Of a stretch of DNA of 6,705 bases, positions 1-5,761 are shown one piece after another. Source of the stretch: Candidatus Ventricola intestinavium (GTDB lineage: Bacteria > Bacillota > Clostridia > Christensenellales > Aristaeellaceae); NCBI GenBank assembly GCA_018715105.1, contig DVMG01000020.1:1-6705 (forward strand). The letters are read 5' to 3'. Each line of letters starts with the position of its first letter. The first letter of the stretch is position 1. The notes below the pieces were generated by a model. It was not told the origin of the DNA. It did no database searches and was given only the letters and a program-made list of their open reading frames with translations. The translations under genes and the position numbers were made by a program.

Positions 1-2
1 AT

Positions 3-518
3 ACCACCGAGAAGAACATCGATTACTCCTCCAAGTTCTACGGCGGAGAGCTGCTGGTGTGGACAGAGGGCATCTGGATGAAGGCCGCCGTGGTGGATGC
101 GGGCATCAACTTCGGCATGCTGCCGGGCGTGTGCTACAGCCCCGAAACCTGCAAGAGCTGGACCTCTTCCCATAACTTCGTGCAGTTCGCTGACGATGAG
201 CGCACGCTGGAAGAGGATCAGGCGGTTGCCAAGTTCGTCAACTGGATGGGCGAAAACTCCCTGACCTGGGCGCGCGATGCGGGCCAGTGCCCGGCGCACG
301 TTTCCATCAATGAGGTGGAGGAGTTCAAGGATATGCCGCAGGCGTTCCTGGCCGATCCGGAGCGCGTGGACGAGCTGGCGATCTACTTCTATCAGTACTG
401 GGGCCTGTTTGACACCGCGTTCAGCCGCGTGGGCTGGGACTTTGTGGATGTGATGAGCATCGACGATGCGCTTGCCCAGGTGGAGCAGGAAATCAACGAC
501 GCGATTGCCGCCCAGTAA
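3..518 (+). CDS. Sugar ABC transporter extracellular solute-binding protein (C-terminal part)
   Basis: This is the last 171 codons of a gene that begins upstream of the window; the frame is open from base 3 to the TAA at 516-518. It looks like the C-terminal lobe of a family 1 carbohydrate-binding lipoprotein, which captures sugar outside the cell and delivers it to the membrane permeases. Supporting features are the early WTEGIWMKAA stretch, the LTWARDAGQCPAHVSI segment (the 'aGq.Par' region common near the C terminus of these proteins), an aromatic run (YFYQYWGLFD), and an acidic C-terminal helix ending EINDAIAAQ. The signal peptide and lipobox would lie upstream and cannot be seen. The two permease genes directly downstream on the same strand strongly support the call. 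The substrate cannot be deduced. The GTG at 57 is internal to this frame and is not a start. Confidence 0.82.
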   Translation, partial: TTEKNIDYSSKFYGGELLVWTEGIWMKAAVVDAGINFGMLPGVCYSPETCKSWTSSHNFVQFADDERTLEEDQAVAKFVNWMGENSLTWARDAGQCPAHVSINEVEEFKDMPQAFLADPERVDELAIYFYQYWGLFDTAFSRVGWDFVDVMSIDDALAQVEQEINDAIAAQ

Positions 519-546
519 TCAAAGGCGCCTCAAATGCACAGAGCGG

Positions 547-570
547 GGCAGGGGGAGCGATCCCCCTGCC
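547..570 (+). promoter_or_regulatory. Strong intercistronic hairpin between binding-protein and permease genes
   Basis: Bases 547-556 and 561-570 are a perfect 10-bp inverted repeat (GGCAGGGGGA / TCCCCCTGCC) around a GCGA loop, which fits the stable GNRA tetraloop class. It starts 28 bases after the binding-protein stop codon and lies about 125 bases before the permease start. No T-tract follows, so it is not a standard intrinsic terminator. In many sugar ABC operons such a stem protects the 3' end of the binding-protein message and keeps permease levels lower; that role is inferred here. The rest of 519-695 shows no convincing promoter. Confidence 0.6.
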
Positions 571-695
571 TCCGTGCCCAGGCGGGCGTTTACCGGATGC
601 CTTTCATCCAGGAACACACAACCGGCGGGAAGGATCCTGGTAAAGACTTGAACAGGTTAAGGTTTTCGTAAATCTCTGAGAAAAGAGGTGCCGGA

Positions 696-2042
696 ATGAC
701 ACGTTCCCGTGTGGCGGCGCTGCTTGCGCTGGCCTTTCTCATTTTATTCTGCCTTTCCGGCGTAACGGCGACGACAACGGTCAAGGAGACGACGGCGAGC
801 ATTGACATGTCCATGCCGGCGGTGCTGTTCTCCCTGTCCAGCGCCAGCACCCTGCTGCTCCCGCTTTCGCTGTGCGCGATGATAGCCGCGTTTATCGCCC
901 TCATCCAGGGGGAGCGGAACGTGGGCATGCTCTTTGCCGGCATATCGACGGTGACGTTTGCGCTGTTCATGGTGTTTTTTGCCAGGGAACGGCTCAACTC
1001 CGCGCTGTATACTCCGCTGAGCGACGCGCTTGACGCCATGGACGTCAGCTTCCGCAAGCGCGATGTGGAACGCATCTACGTTTCGTATCATCCCGCCATG
1101 TATCTGGCGCTGGCCAGCATGGCGCTGGCCACGCTGCTGGCCATGCCCGCGCTCGGCTCGGCCTCCAACCGCCGCGCGCTCAAGCGCGACCTGCTGCCCT
1201 ATGCCTACATTGGGCCGCATCTGTTTTTCTTCATCCTTTTCTTTGTGACGCCGGCCATTTACGGCGTATACGCGGCGTTTACCAAATGGGATCTATTCAA
1301 CGAGCCGGTATTCATTGGCCTTGACAATTTCAGGACCATGCTGTTTGATTCTTCCAATACGTATTACCGGCAGCTGCGCAACGGCCTTTTCAACACGATC
1401 AAGTTTGTCATTTACAGCGTGCCGTTCTGCATTCTCGTGCCGCTGTCGCTGGCCTGCGCGCTGCAGTCGCGGCCGCGCGGCAACAAGTTTTATCAGGCGC
1501 TGTATTACCTGCCCAGCCTGATGTCCATCACCACGGTTACGCTGACATGGCGCTATGTGTTCAACCCCGATTACGGTATCCTGAATAATTTCTTCGGCTC
1601 CACGGCCAACTGGTTCAGGCCGCCCTATTCGTGGATCGTCGTGGTGGTCGTCACCGTATGGTGGTGCACGGGCGGCACGATGGTCATCTATCAGAGCGCC
1701 TTGGCTTCCATCCCGCGCGATCAGTATGAGGCAGCCGAGGTGGACGGCGCCGGCACCTGGCAGAAATTTTTCAGCATCACGCTGCCGAACATGCGCTACC
1801 CGCTGATGTACACCTTTATCACCACGGTGGTGGCCCAGTTCAACATCTACGGGCAGCCGGATATTCTCTTTGGCTTTACCAACCAGGAGGCCAACGCCGT
1901 TCTGCTCCAGTATATTTACGAGAATTCCGTCAAAAACCAGGTGGCGGGCATGGCCTCCGCCATGGCGGTCATCCTGGGCCTGTGCATCATGGCGGTCTCG
2001 TTTGTGCAGATGCGCGTCATGGTCCGCAACAACCGCGACTGA
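696..2042 (+). CDS. Sugar ABC transporter permease, MalF/UgpA type, with N-terminal four-helix extension
   Basis: This 448-residue membrane subunit of a carbohydrate importer forms the translocation path together with the next gene product. The core starts near residue 164 with the typical opening (LLPYAYIGPHLFFFILFFVTPAIYG). The cytoplasmic EAA loop, which docks on the ATPase, is canonical: E345-A346-A347, G351, I361, L363-P364. Usual family members are about 290-320 residues; here roughly 160 extra N-terminal residues carry four hydrophobic segments (about 6-24, 51-71, 75-95 and 132-150) and a charged stretch near 96-128. An even number of added helices would keep the core topology. The ATG at 696 has an AGAGG-type ribosome site at 685-689. 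The gene follows the binding-protein gene and is separated from the second permease gene by 15 bases. E. coli MalF also carries additional N-terminal helices, but the extension here shows no obvious similarity to it by eye. Confidence 0.9.
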   Translation: MTRSRVAALLALAFLILFCLSGVTATTTVKETTASIDMSMPAVLFSLSSASTLLLPLSLCAMIAAFIALIQGERNVGMLFAGISTVTFALFMVFFARERLNSALYTPLSDALDAMDVSFRKRDVERIYVSYHPAMYLALASMALATLLAMPALGSASNRRALKRDLLPYAYIGPHLFFFILFFVTPAIYGVYAAFTKWDLFNEPVFIGLDNFRTMLFDSSNTYYRQLRNGLFNTIKFVIYSVPFCILVPLSLACALQSRPRGNKFYQALYYLPSLMSITTVTLTWRYVFNPDYGILNNFFGSTANWFRPPYSWIVVVVVTVWWCTGGTMVIYQSALASIPRDQYEAAEVDGAGTWQKFFSITLPNMRYPLMYTFITTVVAQFNIYGQPDILFGFTNQEANAVLLQYIYENSVKNQVAGMASAMAVILGLCIMAVSFVQMRVMVRNNRD

Positions 2043-2057
2043 GGGGAGGAATAGCAA

Positions 2058-2936
2058 ATGGCAGAAAGTAAGATCAACAGGCGCATCGCGTTTGCGTTCC
2101 TTTTCCTCCTGGGCATCGTGTGGCTGGTGCCGGTGCTCTGGCTGATCCTCAACTCGTTTAAGCATGATGCGGACTTTATCACATCGTTTGCCAACATCAA
2201 GGGGCCGCTTGACTATCTGACGCGGCTTTTCCCGCGCGAATGGACGCTTGAAAACTATATCGAGCTCTTTGTCGGCGGTGAAAATGTCAACACCACGTCG
2301 AACATCGGCGTGATGTTCCGCAATTCGTTCATCGTCTCCATCAGCCAGACGGTGGGCGTCGTGATCGTCACCTCGCTTTCCGCTTATGCATATGAGCGGC
2401 TCCATTTTAAGGGCGGGGATAAAATCTTCTGGACGCTCATGTATATCAGCATGTTCCCCAATGTGGTTTCCGTGCTTCCGCAGTTCCGCATTGCCAACGC
2501 GCTGGGATGGGTGAACAACATTCAGGCGCTGATCTGGCCCGGTCTGGCGGGTGTGTTCAACATCTTCCTGATCCGCAATTTCATGAAGAGCATTCCCAAA
2601 GACCTGGACGAAGCCGCCACCATCGATGGGGCGAGCAGCTTTCAGGTATACAGCAAGATCATCCTGCCGTCCATCGCGCCGGTGATGATCGTGGTGGGCC
2701 TGTTCGCTTTCAACGGCGCATGGAACGATTATCTCTGGCCGCGCATTGTGCTGACGGATGTCAATAACCAGACGCTCACCGTCGGCCTGCGCCTGCTGAT
2801 GGGGCAGTATGAACAGCGCTGGGCGCACATGATCGCCTCCTGCATGGTGTCCATGATCCCGCCTTTCCTGCTGTATCTGTTCGCACAGAAATACTTCCTG
2901 CAGGGCATTTCGGTGCAGGCGGGCGTCAAAGGGTGA
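2058..2936 (+). CDS. Sugar ABC transporter permease, MalG/UgpE type
   Basis: This 292-residue protein is the second membrane subunit of the importer and has the usual family length. A hydrophobic helix at about 11-32 is followed by a loop containing NYIELF, then the NSFIVSI start of the second helix near residue 89, and several further helices. The EAA docking loop is complete: E185-A186-A187, G191, I201, L203-P204. The family signature WNDYLWP is at 222-228, and the C terminus (QKYFLQGISVQAGVKG) matches the 'Q+yFvqG...gavKG' ending common to this subfamily. The ATG at 2058 sits 7 bases after a strong GGGGAGGA site (2043-2050) that starts immediately behind the previous stop codon, so the two permeases are almost certainly co-transcribed. 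No ATPase gene follows; the complex probably uses a shared ATPase made elsewhere. Confidence 0.93.
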   Translation: MAESKINRRIAFAFLFLLGIVWLVPVLWLILNSFKHDADFITSFANIKGPLDYLTRLFPREWTLENYIELFVGGENVNTTSNIGVMFRNSFIVSISQTVGVVIVTSLSAYAYERLHFKGGDKIFWTLMYISMFPNVVSVLPQFRIANALGWVNNIQALIWPGLAGVFNIFLIRNFMKSIPKDLDEAATIDGASSFQVYSKIILPSIAPVMIVVGLFAFNGAWNDYLWPRIVLTDVNNQTLTVGLRLLMGQYEQRWAHMIASCMVSMIPPFLLYLFAQKYFLQGISVQAGVKG

Positions 2937-2954
2937 GCACGCTTGCCCGCAAAA

Positions 2955-2980
2955 GGGCCCACGCATTCCAGCGTGGGCCT
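2955..2980 (-). terminator. Hairpin bracketing the repeat on the left; T-tract on the minus strand
   Basis: Bases 2956-2964 (GGCCCACGC) pair with 2971-2979 (GCGTGGGCC) in a 9-bp GC-rich stem with a 6-base loop; a G-T wobble at 2955/2980 can extend it. AAAA at 2951-2954 means the stem is followed by TTTT on the minus strand, so it looks like an intrinsic terminator for leftward transcripts. On the plus strand it lies 18 bases after the permease stop and can act as a 3' stabilising stem. Its first 15 bases (2955-2969) recur exactly at 3091-3105. Confidence 0.5.
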
Positions 2981-3087
2981 CAGGCCGCCGGGGAAACGCT
3001 TTTCTTCCCCGAAGAGAGAAAAAGATTCCCGCAATCATGGGGAAAAGAAACGTATGCATGAATGAAAGCGGCGCTTATGTCAACAAA
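2981..3087. repeat. Dispersed intergenic repeat, copy A
   Basis: This 107-base non-coding segment recurs in diverged form at 6334-6447. Shared blocks include AAACGCTTTT (2994-3003), the 14-base GAGAAAAAGATTCC (3016-3029), and a 27-base block at 3061-3087 with only two mismatches to copy B. The left edge (2981-2999) matches copy B at about 15 of 19 positions. A hairpin-prone region lies at 2999-3024 (CTTTT against AAAAG), and a small AAGC-GGC-GCTT stem is at 3067-3077. No terminal inverted repeats or target duplication specific to the repeat are obvious. The element is bracketed by the hairpins at 2955-2980 and 3091-3120. Function is unknown; a REP-like, MITE-like or RNA element are all possible. 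Confidence 0.7.
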
Positions 3088-3090
3088 ACC

Positions 3091-3120
3091 GGGCCCACGC
3101 ATTCCGTGCGCGGGCCTTTT
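3091..3120 (+). terminator. Rho-independent terminator on the right side of the repeat
   Basis: GGCCC (3092-3096) pairs with GGGCC (3112-3116). The stem continues past one A-C mismatch through CGCA/TGCG to a short loop, and TTTT follows directly at 3117-3120. It is the best plus-strand terminator candidate after the transporter operon, about 155 bases behind the permease stop. AAAA at 3085-3088 may also give weak function on the minus strand. Its first 15 bases duplicate those of the hairpin at 2955. Confidence 0.6.
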
Positions 3121-3202
3121 GCCGCGGGGAGCAGGGCGCGGTGGATAACCCGAATGCGGTGAAAAGACAAAATACGGAAAGGCGAGGAGAAAAGGATGCG
3201 GG

Positions 3203-3232
3203 GCGGATCCGAAAGAGGAGCGGATCCGAAAG
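3203..3232 (+). repeat. Tandem 17-bp duplication with two CGGATCCG palindromes
   Basis: GCGGATCCGAAAG occurs at 3203-3215 and again at 3220-3232, a period of 17 bases. Each unit contains the 8-base palindrome CGGATCCG (3204-3211 and 3221-3228). The repeat lies in the purine-rich leader just before the membrane-protein gene. It could be a paired operator or a simple slippage duplication that also copies the GGAGA-like ribosome-site bases. The rest of 3121-3262 holds no clear promoter or other element. Confidence 0.6.
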
Positions 3233-3262
3233 GAGAAACAAACGGGAGGAGAGGAACCGGTC

Positions 3263-4324
3263 GTGAGAGAAAAGCATGTGGATGTGGGGCGCGGGCTGCT
3301 CGTCGTGGCCATGACATACGGCCATGTGCTGCAGTTTTTCGGGGATGCGCAGCTCTTCCCCATGGTTCAGCGGCTGATTGACGGGATCAACCTGCTTGTG
3401 TTTCCATCGTTCGTCTTCTATTTCGGCATGACGGCGGCGCTGGCCTATCTGCGCAGGCCCTATGCGGCGGCTCTGCCGGGGATGCTGCGTACGGCGCTGC
3501 GTGCGTATGGCGCGTTTGCGCTCTCCGGAATCGGGTACCGTGTGCTCCGGGAGAATCGTGCGCTGTCGCCGGCCGCCGTGCGCCGTGTGCTGCTGCTGAC
3601 CGATATTCCGGGATGGTCGGAGTTTTTGATCGCATTTGCGATTTACAGCCTGCTGCTGGCGGCGGGGTTTGGCCTGTTTGCCCGCCTCGCCGCCCGCCCG
3701 CGCGCGGCGCTTGCCGCCGGAGCCCTGTGCCTGGCGGCCTGTCTGATCCCGTATGAGCGGGTGGGATCCGTCCGTCTTTCGCTGCTGATCGGCGGCACGG
3801 CCTACTCGTATTTTCCGGTGGTGCAGTATATGCCCTATTTCCTGGCGGGCCTGGTCTTTGCGCAGGCGGATACCCGCGTGCGCGGGCGCATGGCGGCGCT
3901 CGCCGCGGTTTGCACGGCGGCGGGGAGTTTAAGGGCTCTTTACCGCGGGGCGCTGCCCAGCCGGTTTCCGCCGCACTGGGCGTGGATCGCTTTGCCGGCC
4001 CTCGCCGTGGCCGGGCTTGTGCTTCTGAGCCAGGCGCTGTGTTCCCTGGAGAAAACGCCGCTTCAGCGGGCGGCCCGGCCCGTGCTCGCTCTGCTGGCGC
4101 GGCTGGGCGGCATGTCGCTCTTTGCGCTGGTATCGGGCAATCTGGCGCTGTTTACGCTCGCGGGCCGGGGCATCGTTCCCCAGCTGGCGCGCGCGGGCCT
4201 TCCCCCGTGGACACTGCCCATCCAGTCCCCAGCAGGGGCCCTGTGCTGGACGGCGGTGCTGCTTGCGCTCATCGGCTTCCTGGCCATGCTGGCCGGAAGA
4301 GGCAGAAAGGCACAGGGCGGGTAA
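3263..4324 (+). CDS. Polytopic membrane protein, acyltransferase-3-like
   Basis: This 353-residue, strongly hydrophobic protein has about ten predicted membrane helices. The N terminus reads REKHVDVGRGLLVVAMTYGH, giving D7, R10-G11 and H21; this matches the 'D..RG....v..gH' pattern at the start of the acyltransferase-3 and related (OpgC, DUF1624) families, which move acyl groups onto sugars or cell-surface polymers. The segments PGWSEFLIAFAIYSLLL and FPVVQYMPYFLAGLVFA resemble conserved helices of that group. The acceptor is unknown; cell-wall or exopolysaccharide O-acetylation would be typical. The start is chosen as GTG 3263, behind GGAGGAGAGGA (3245-3255), because no in-frame ATG exists upstream and the motif begins right after it. 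Coding is locally very GC-rich and Ala/Arg-rich, for example around 3660-3730. It lies between the transporter operon and galM, and a functional link to either is unproven. Confidence 0.62.
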   Translation: MREKHVDVGRGLLVVAMTYGHVLQFFGDAQLFPMVQRLIDGINLLVFPSFVFYFGMTAALAYLRRPYAAALPGMLRTALRAYGAFALSGIGYRVLRENRALSPAAVRRVLLLTDIPGWSEFLIAFAIYSLLLAAGFGLFARLAARPRAALAAGALCLAACLIPYERVGSVRLSLLIGGTAYSYFPVVQYMPYFLAGLVFAQADTRVRGRMAALAAVCTAAGSLRALYRGALPSRFPPHWAWIALPALAVAGLVLLSQALCSLEKTPLQRAARPVLALLARLGGMSLFALVSGNLALFTLAGRGIVPQLARAGLPPWTLPIQSPAGALCWTAVLLALIGFLAMLAGRGRKAQGG

Positions 4325-4339
4325 AACGGGCCAACCTTC

Positions 4340-4368
4340 TTGCGTCCTCCCCTGTTTTTCGCTATAAT
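4340..4368 (+). promoter_or_regulatory. Sigma-A-type promoter for galM
   Basis: TTGCGT (4340-4345) and a perfect TATAAT (4363-4368) are separated by 17 bases. The predicted transcription start is near 4375, giving an untranslated leader of about 125 bases before the galM start at 4502. The upstream gene ends at 4324, so galM probably has its own promoter. Confidence 0.6.
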
Positions 4369-4371
4369 AAT

Positions 4372-4391
4372 GTCCGTATGACGGACTTTTT
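4372..4391 (+). promoter_or_regulatory. Inverted repeat at the galM transcription start (operator or terminator)
   Basis: GTCCGT (4372-4377) and ACGGAC (4381-4386) form a perfect 6-bp inverted repeat around ATG, followed by TTTTT (4387-4391). It lies 4 bases downstream of the -10 box, so it covers the predicted start site. That position suits a repressor operator. The T-tract equally suits an intrinsic terminator for transcripts coming from the upstream gene. The sequence cannot separate the two. Confidence 0.45.
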
Positions 4392-4485
4392 GACACGCAC
4401 AGCACGGCAAACCGTACAGGGCGGGCGCGTCGGGATGCTGATGCGGGGCCGTGTCCCTGCGCTTTGGAAATGCCGTTACTTCGCG

Positions 4486-4492
4486 AAGGAGG
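4486..4492 (+). promoter_or_regulatory. Ribosome binding site deciding the galM start
   Basis: AAGGAGG at 4486-4492 is a consensus site. In-frame ATGs lie at 4496, 4502 and 4511. The gap is only 3 bases to the first, 9 to the second and 18 to the third, so 4502 is preferred. The further-upstream GTG at 4451 has no comparable site. Confidence 0.75.
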
Positions 4493-4501
4493 ATCATGCA
4501 C

Positions 4502-5581
4502 ATGTCTGTGATGACAAAACCGTTTTCCTGCACGCCCGATGGGCACGCCGTTACGCTGTATACCCTTGTCAATGCCGGCGGGGCGTCGGTCAGCGTGATG
4601 GACTATGGCGCCATCGTCACCTCGATCTGTGTGCCCGACCGGGAGGGACGCCTTTCGGACGTGGCGCTGGGGTTTGACACGCTGGAAGGATATCTGGCTG
4701 ATCATGGCTGCATGGGCGACACGGTGGGCCGATACGGCAATCGGATCGCAAACGGACGCTTTACGCTGGATGGCCGCGTCTATCAGCTGGGCCTCAACAA
4801 CGGAAAGAACCATCTGCACGGCGGCTTTGACGGCTTCAGCCGAAGGATGTGGACGGCTGAGGCTTTGCCCGGAAACGGGCAGGACAGCCTGCGCATGCAC
4901 CGTGTCAGCCCCGATGGGGAGGAGGGCTATCCCGGAACGCTCGATGTGAGCGTGACCTTTACGTGGGACGATGCGTGCAATCTGTCCATCCGTTACCAGG
5001 CGGTCACGGACCGGCCCACGCTGTGCAACCTGACCAATCACACCTATTTCAATCTGGCCGGCCAGGATCATGGAACCATCTGCGACCATGAGCTGACGGT
5101 TTACGCGGATGTGATCACCCCTGTTGCGCAGGGGCTGATTCCCACCGGCGCGTATATGCCGGTATCCGGCACGCCTTTTGACATGCGCGGCGGGCTATTG
5201 CTGGGCGATGGGCTTCGCGCTGCCGATACCTGTGAGCAGATGCGCCTGGCCGGCGGGTATGATCACAACTTTGTGCTCCGGAAAGGAGAGGCCATGGGCC
5301 TGGCGGCCCGGCTTTGCCATCCTCAGAGCGGCCGGGTGATGGAGACGATCACCGATCAGCCGGGCGTGCAGCTTTACACGGCCTGCATGACGGATTTTGC
5401 CGGCGGCAAGGGCGGCATGCACTACGGGCGCTACAGCGGCCTGTGCCTGGAGACGCAGCATTTCCCCGATTCGCCCAATCAGCCGCATTTCGCGGGCCGC
5501 GTCGTGCTTCGGCCGGATGAAACCTATGATACGACGACCATTTACGCGTTCCGCGTGGAGAAAGAGCCCCGGGGTATGTGA
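4502..5581 (+). CDS. galM: Aldose 1-epimerase (mutarotase)
   Basis: This 359-residue cytoplasmic enzyme interconverts alpha and beta anomers of galactose, glucose and related sugars, feeding the Leloir and other sugar pathways; length is normal for the family. The galactose-mutarotase fold is clear: GNRIANGRFTLDG then NNGKNHLHGG with H104 and H106, EEGYPGTL, NLTNHTYFNL with the catalytic-acid histidine H180, TPVAQGLIPTGAYMPVSGTPFDMR, GGYDHNFVL with D254 in the substrate pocket, and LCLETQHFPDSPNQP with E317 as the expected catalytic base. All key residues are present. The gene has its own promoter and follows the membrane-protein gene by 177 bases. Its closeness to a sugar importer supports a role in processing imported sugar, though mutarotase homologues may act on sugars other than galactose. 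Confidence 0.95.
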   Translation: MSVMTKPFSCTPDGHAVTLYTLVNAGGASVSVMDYGAIVTSICVPDREGRLSDVALGFDTLEGYLADHGCMGDTVGRYGNRIANGRFTLDGRVYQLGLNNGKNHLHGGFDGFSRRMWTAEALPGNGQDSLRMHRVSPDGEEGYPGTLDVSVTFTWDDACNLSIRYQAVTDRPTLCNLTNHTYFNLAGQDHGTICDHELTVYADVITPVAQGLIPTGAYMPVSGTPFDMRGGLLLGDGLRAADTCEQMRLAGGYDHNFVLRKGEAMGLAARLCHPQSGRVMETITDQPGVQLYTACMTDFAGGKGGMHYGRYSGLCLETQHFPDSPNQPHFAGRVVLRPDETYDTTTIYAFRVEKEPRGM

Positions 5582-5582
5582 A

Positions 5583-5604
5583 GCGGCCGGTCCGCGCATT
5601 TTTT
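5583..5604 (+). terminator. Candidate terminator after galM
   Basis: GCGG (5583-5586) pairs with CCGC (5592-5595), and a run of six T (5599-5604) follows after GCA. The main stem is short; an alternative GCGCA/TGCGC stem uses the T-run as its loop. It begins directly after the galM stop codon, a sensible place for termination before the efp promoter. Confidence 0.35.
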
Positions 5605-5635
5605 GCGCCGGTGAACGCGGACAGGATGAAAATAC

Positions 5636-5664
5636 TTGATCTTTGAGCAAAAGCATGGTAAAAT
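5636..5664 (+). promoter_or_regulatory. Sigma-A-type extended -10 promoter for efp
   Basis: TTGATC (5636-5641) and TAAAAT (5659-5664) are 17 bases apart, and TGG at 5656-5658 gives an extended -10 (TGnTAAAAT). The expected start is near 5671, with a leader of about 90 bases before the efp ATG. Confidence 0.7.
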
Positions 5665-5749
5665 TGGAGCGCGAATGCACATTGCTGAGCGGGGGCCGCT
5701 GATTCCGGCGGGATTCCTGCGCCAAGATGTATCCGATAAACAGCAGTAT

Positions 5750-5755
5750 GGAGGG
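5750..5755 (+). promoter_or_regulatory. Ribosome binding site deciding the efp start
   Basis: GGAGGG at 5750-5755 lies 6 bases before ATG 5762. In-frame codons upstream, including ATG 5675, would add residues unlike any EF-P N terminus, and that ATG falls almost on the predicted transcription start. The standard start at 5762 (MITAGDF) is therefore preferred. Confidence 0.8.
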
Positions 5756-5761
5756 ATCCAC

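Noticed and set aside
648..674. Possible promoter TTGAAC...TAAATC before the first permease
   Set aside because: The spacing is 15 bases and the -10 match is only three of six; the operon context gives no need for it.
671..690. CTCT/AGAG hairpin hiding the ribosome site of the first permease
   Set aside because: The stem is only four base pairs and would be too weak to matter.
1293..3059. A 588-codon open frame on the minus strand across both permease genes
   Set aside because: It is antisense to two clearly identified permeases, its product is His/Arg/Asp-rich with no domain pattern, and GC-rich codon bias readily opens this frame. Only its first codons, in repeat copy A, are of interest and are reported separately.
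3119..3149. Possible promoter TTGCCG...GATAAC for the acyltransferase-like gene
   Set aside because: The spacer is 19 bases, both hexamers are weak, and the -35 box overlaps the terminator T-tract.
2937..3262. CRISPR array or tRNA gene in the repeat-rich intergenic region
   Set aside because: There are only two copies of a 15-base hairpin arm with no regular spacer pattern, and no cloverleaf or TTC-loop sequence could be found.
4390..4418. TTGACA at 4390-4395 as a second galM promoter
   Set aside because: The -35 is perfect but the region 16-18 bases downstream has no acceptable -10 hexamer.
3929..5089. A 386-codon minus-strand open frame opposite the membrane-protein gene and galM
   Set aside because: It opposes galM, whose motifs are complete, and its composition is typical of an antisense shadow.
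5636..5761. Extension of efp upstream to 5636 or 5675
   Set aside because: The extra residues do not resemble EF-P, the promoter -35 box itself lies at 5636-5641, and a good ribosome site precedes ATG 5762.
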